From contig JAFPSR010000046.1 of assembly GCA_017413675.1 (NCBI GenBank), positions 1-6,649 of the forward strand: a stretch of DNA of 6,649 nt. Direction: 5' to 3'. The position numbers were made by a program, and so were the translations under genes. The notes beneath the pieces are model-generated. The model searched no databases. It was not told where the DNA came from and saw only the letters and a list, made by a program, of their open reading frames with translations. This stretch comes from Clostridia bacterium (GTDB lineage: Bacteria; Bacillota_A; Clostridia; Christensenellales; UBA1750). The first letter of the stretch is position 1. Each line of letters begins with the position of its first letter. Positions 6,553 to 6,649 of this stretch are shown piece by piece.

Positions 6553-6649
6553 GTACGCCCGCCATGGGCAATAGCTTGGTGGTGAAAGTCCACTACACGC
6601 TTGGTAGTAGGAAGTGTTAGCCGAACGGCAAGGGTGTCCGCCGCGAGAC
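6553..6649 (+). mobile_element. Group II intron, 5' end (domain I start), probably class IIC; continues past the window
   Basis: From GTACGCCCGCCATGGGC (6553-6569) onward the sequence follows the 5' domain I of bacterial group II introns as I recall it, such as the Oceanobacillus iheyensis IIC intron, which begins GUGUGCCCGGCAUGGG. Matching landmarks are the hairpin TGGTGG-TGAAAGT-CCACTA (6577-6595), the pairing ACAC (6595-6598) with GTGT (6614-6617), GTTAGCC (6616-6622), and the hallmark GGCAAGGGTGTCC (6627-6639). Class IIC introns typically insert just after intrinsic terminators in the same orientation, exactly the position seen here, 7 nt past the stem. The reverse transcriptase/maturase gene and domains II-VI, if present, lie beyond base 6649. 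The third base of the boundary (GTACG) departs from the GTGYG consensus. Confidence 0.85.

Overview
The window is a stretch of bacterial chromosome with the chaperone and translation-quality gene order typical of Bacillota (Clostridia/Negativicutes type): dnaK (partial) - dnaJ - prmA - rsmE - mtaB - HIT-family hinT - rpsU, all on the + strand. Consistent with this are the purine-rich Shine-Dalgarno sites before the genes, the gene order itself, and a short S21 with a basic C-terminal tail. Third codon positions are G/C-rich, which would suit a mid-GC anaerobe such as a Negativicutes member. The genus cannot be fixed from the sequence alone.

Layout. Bases 1-1608 are dnaK without its first ~100 codons, which lie before the window. 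Its frame carries an in-frame TAG at 151-153 where the family normally has Gln. Bases 1609-1711 hold a strong hairpin with a short T run, and then dnaJ (1712-2851) begins at a TTG. prmA (2900-3844), rsmE (3849-4562) and mtaB (4559-5833) are tightly packed: 4 nt between the first two and an ATGA overlap between the last two. hinT (5875-6216) follows after 41 nt. A 116-nt gap then contains a near-consensus sigma-70-type promoter and a perfect 9-3-9 dyad resembling a Fur box, just before rpsU (6333-6506). rpsU ends at a textbook intrinsic terminator. Immediately after its T-tract the sequence turns into the 5' end of a group II intron RNA (from 6553), which runs off the window.

How it fits together. 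DnaK and DnaJ form the Hsp70 folding machine. PrmA methylates ribosomal protein L11, RsmE methylates 16S rRNA U1498, MtaB thiomethylates t6A37 of tRNAs, and S21 is a small-subunit protein. The operon therefore joins protein folding to ribosome and tRNA modification. The genes are conserved housekeeping genes. The unusual content is the dnaK nonsense codon, the operator-like DNA at the rpsU promoter, and the terminator-associated group II intron. I see no evidence for an unknown multi-gene system in this window.
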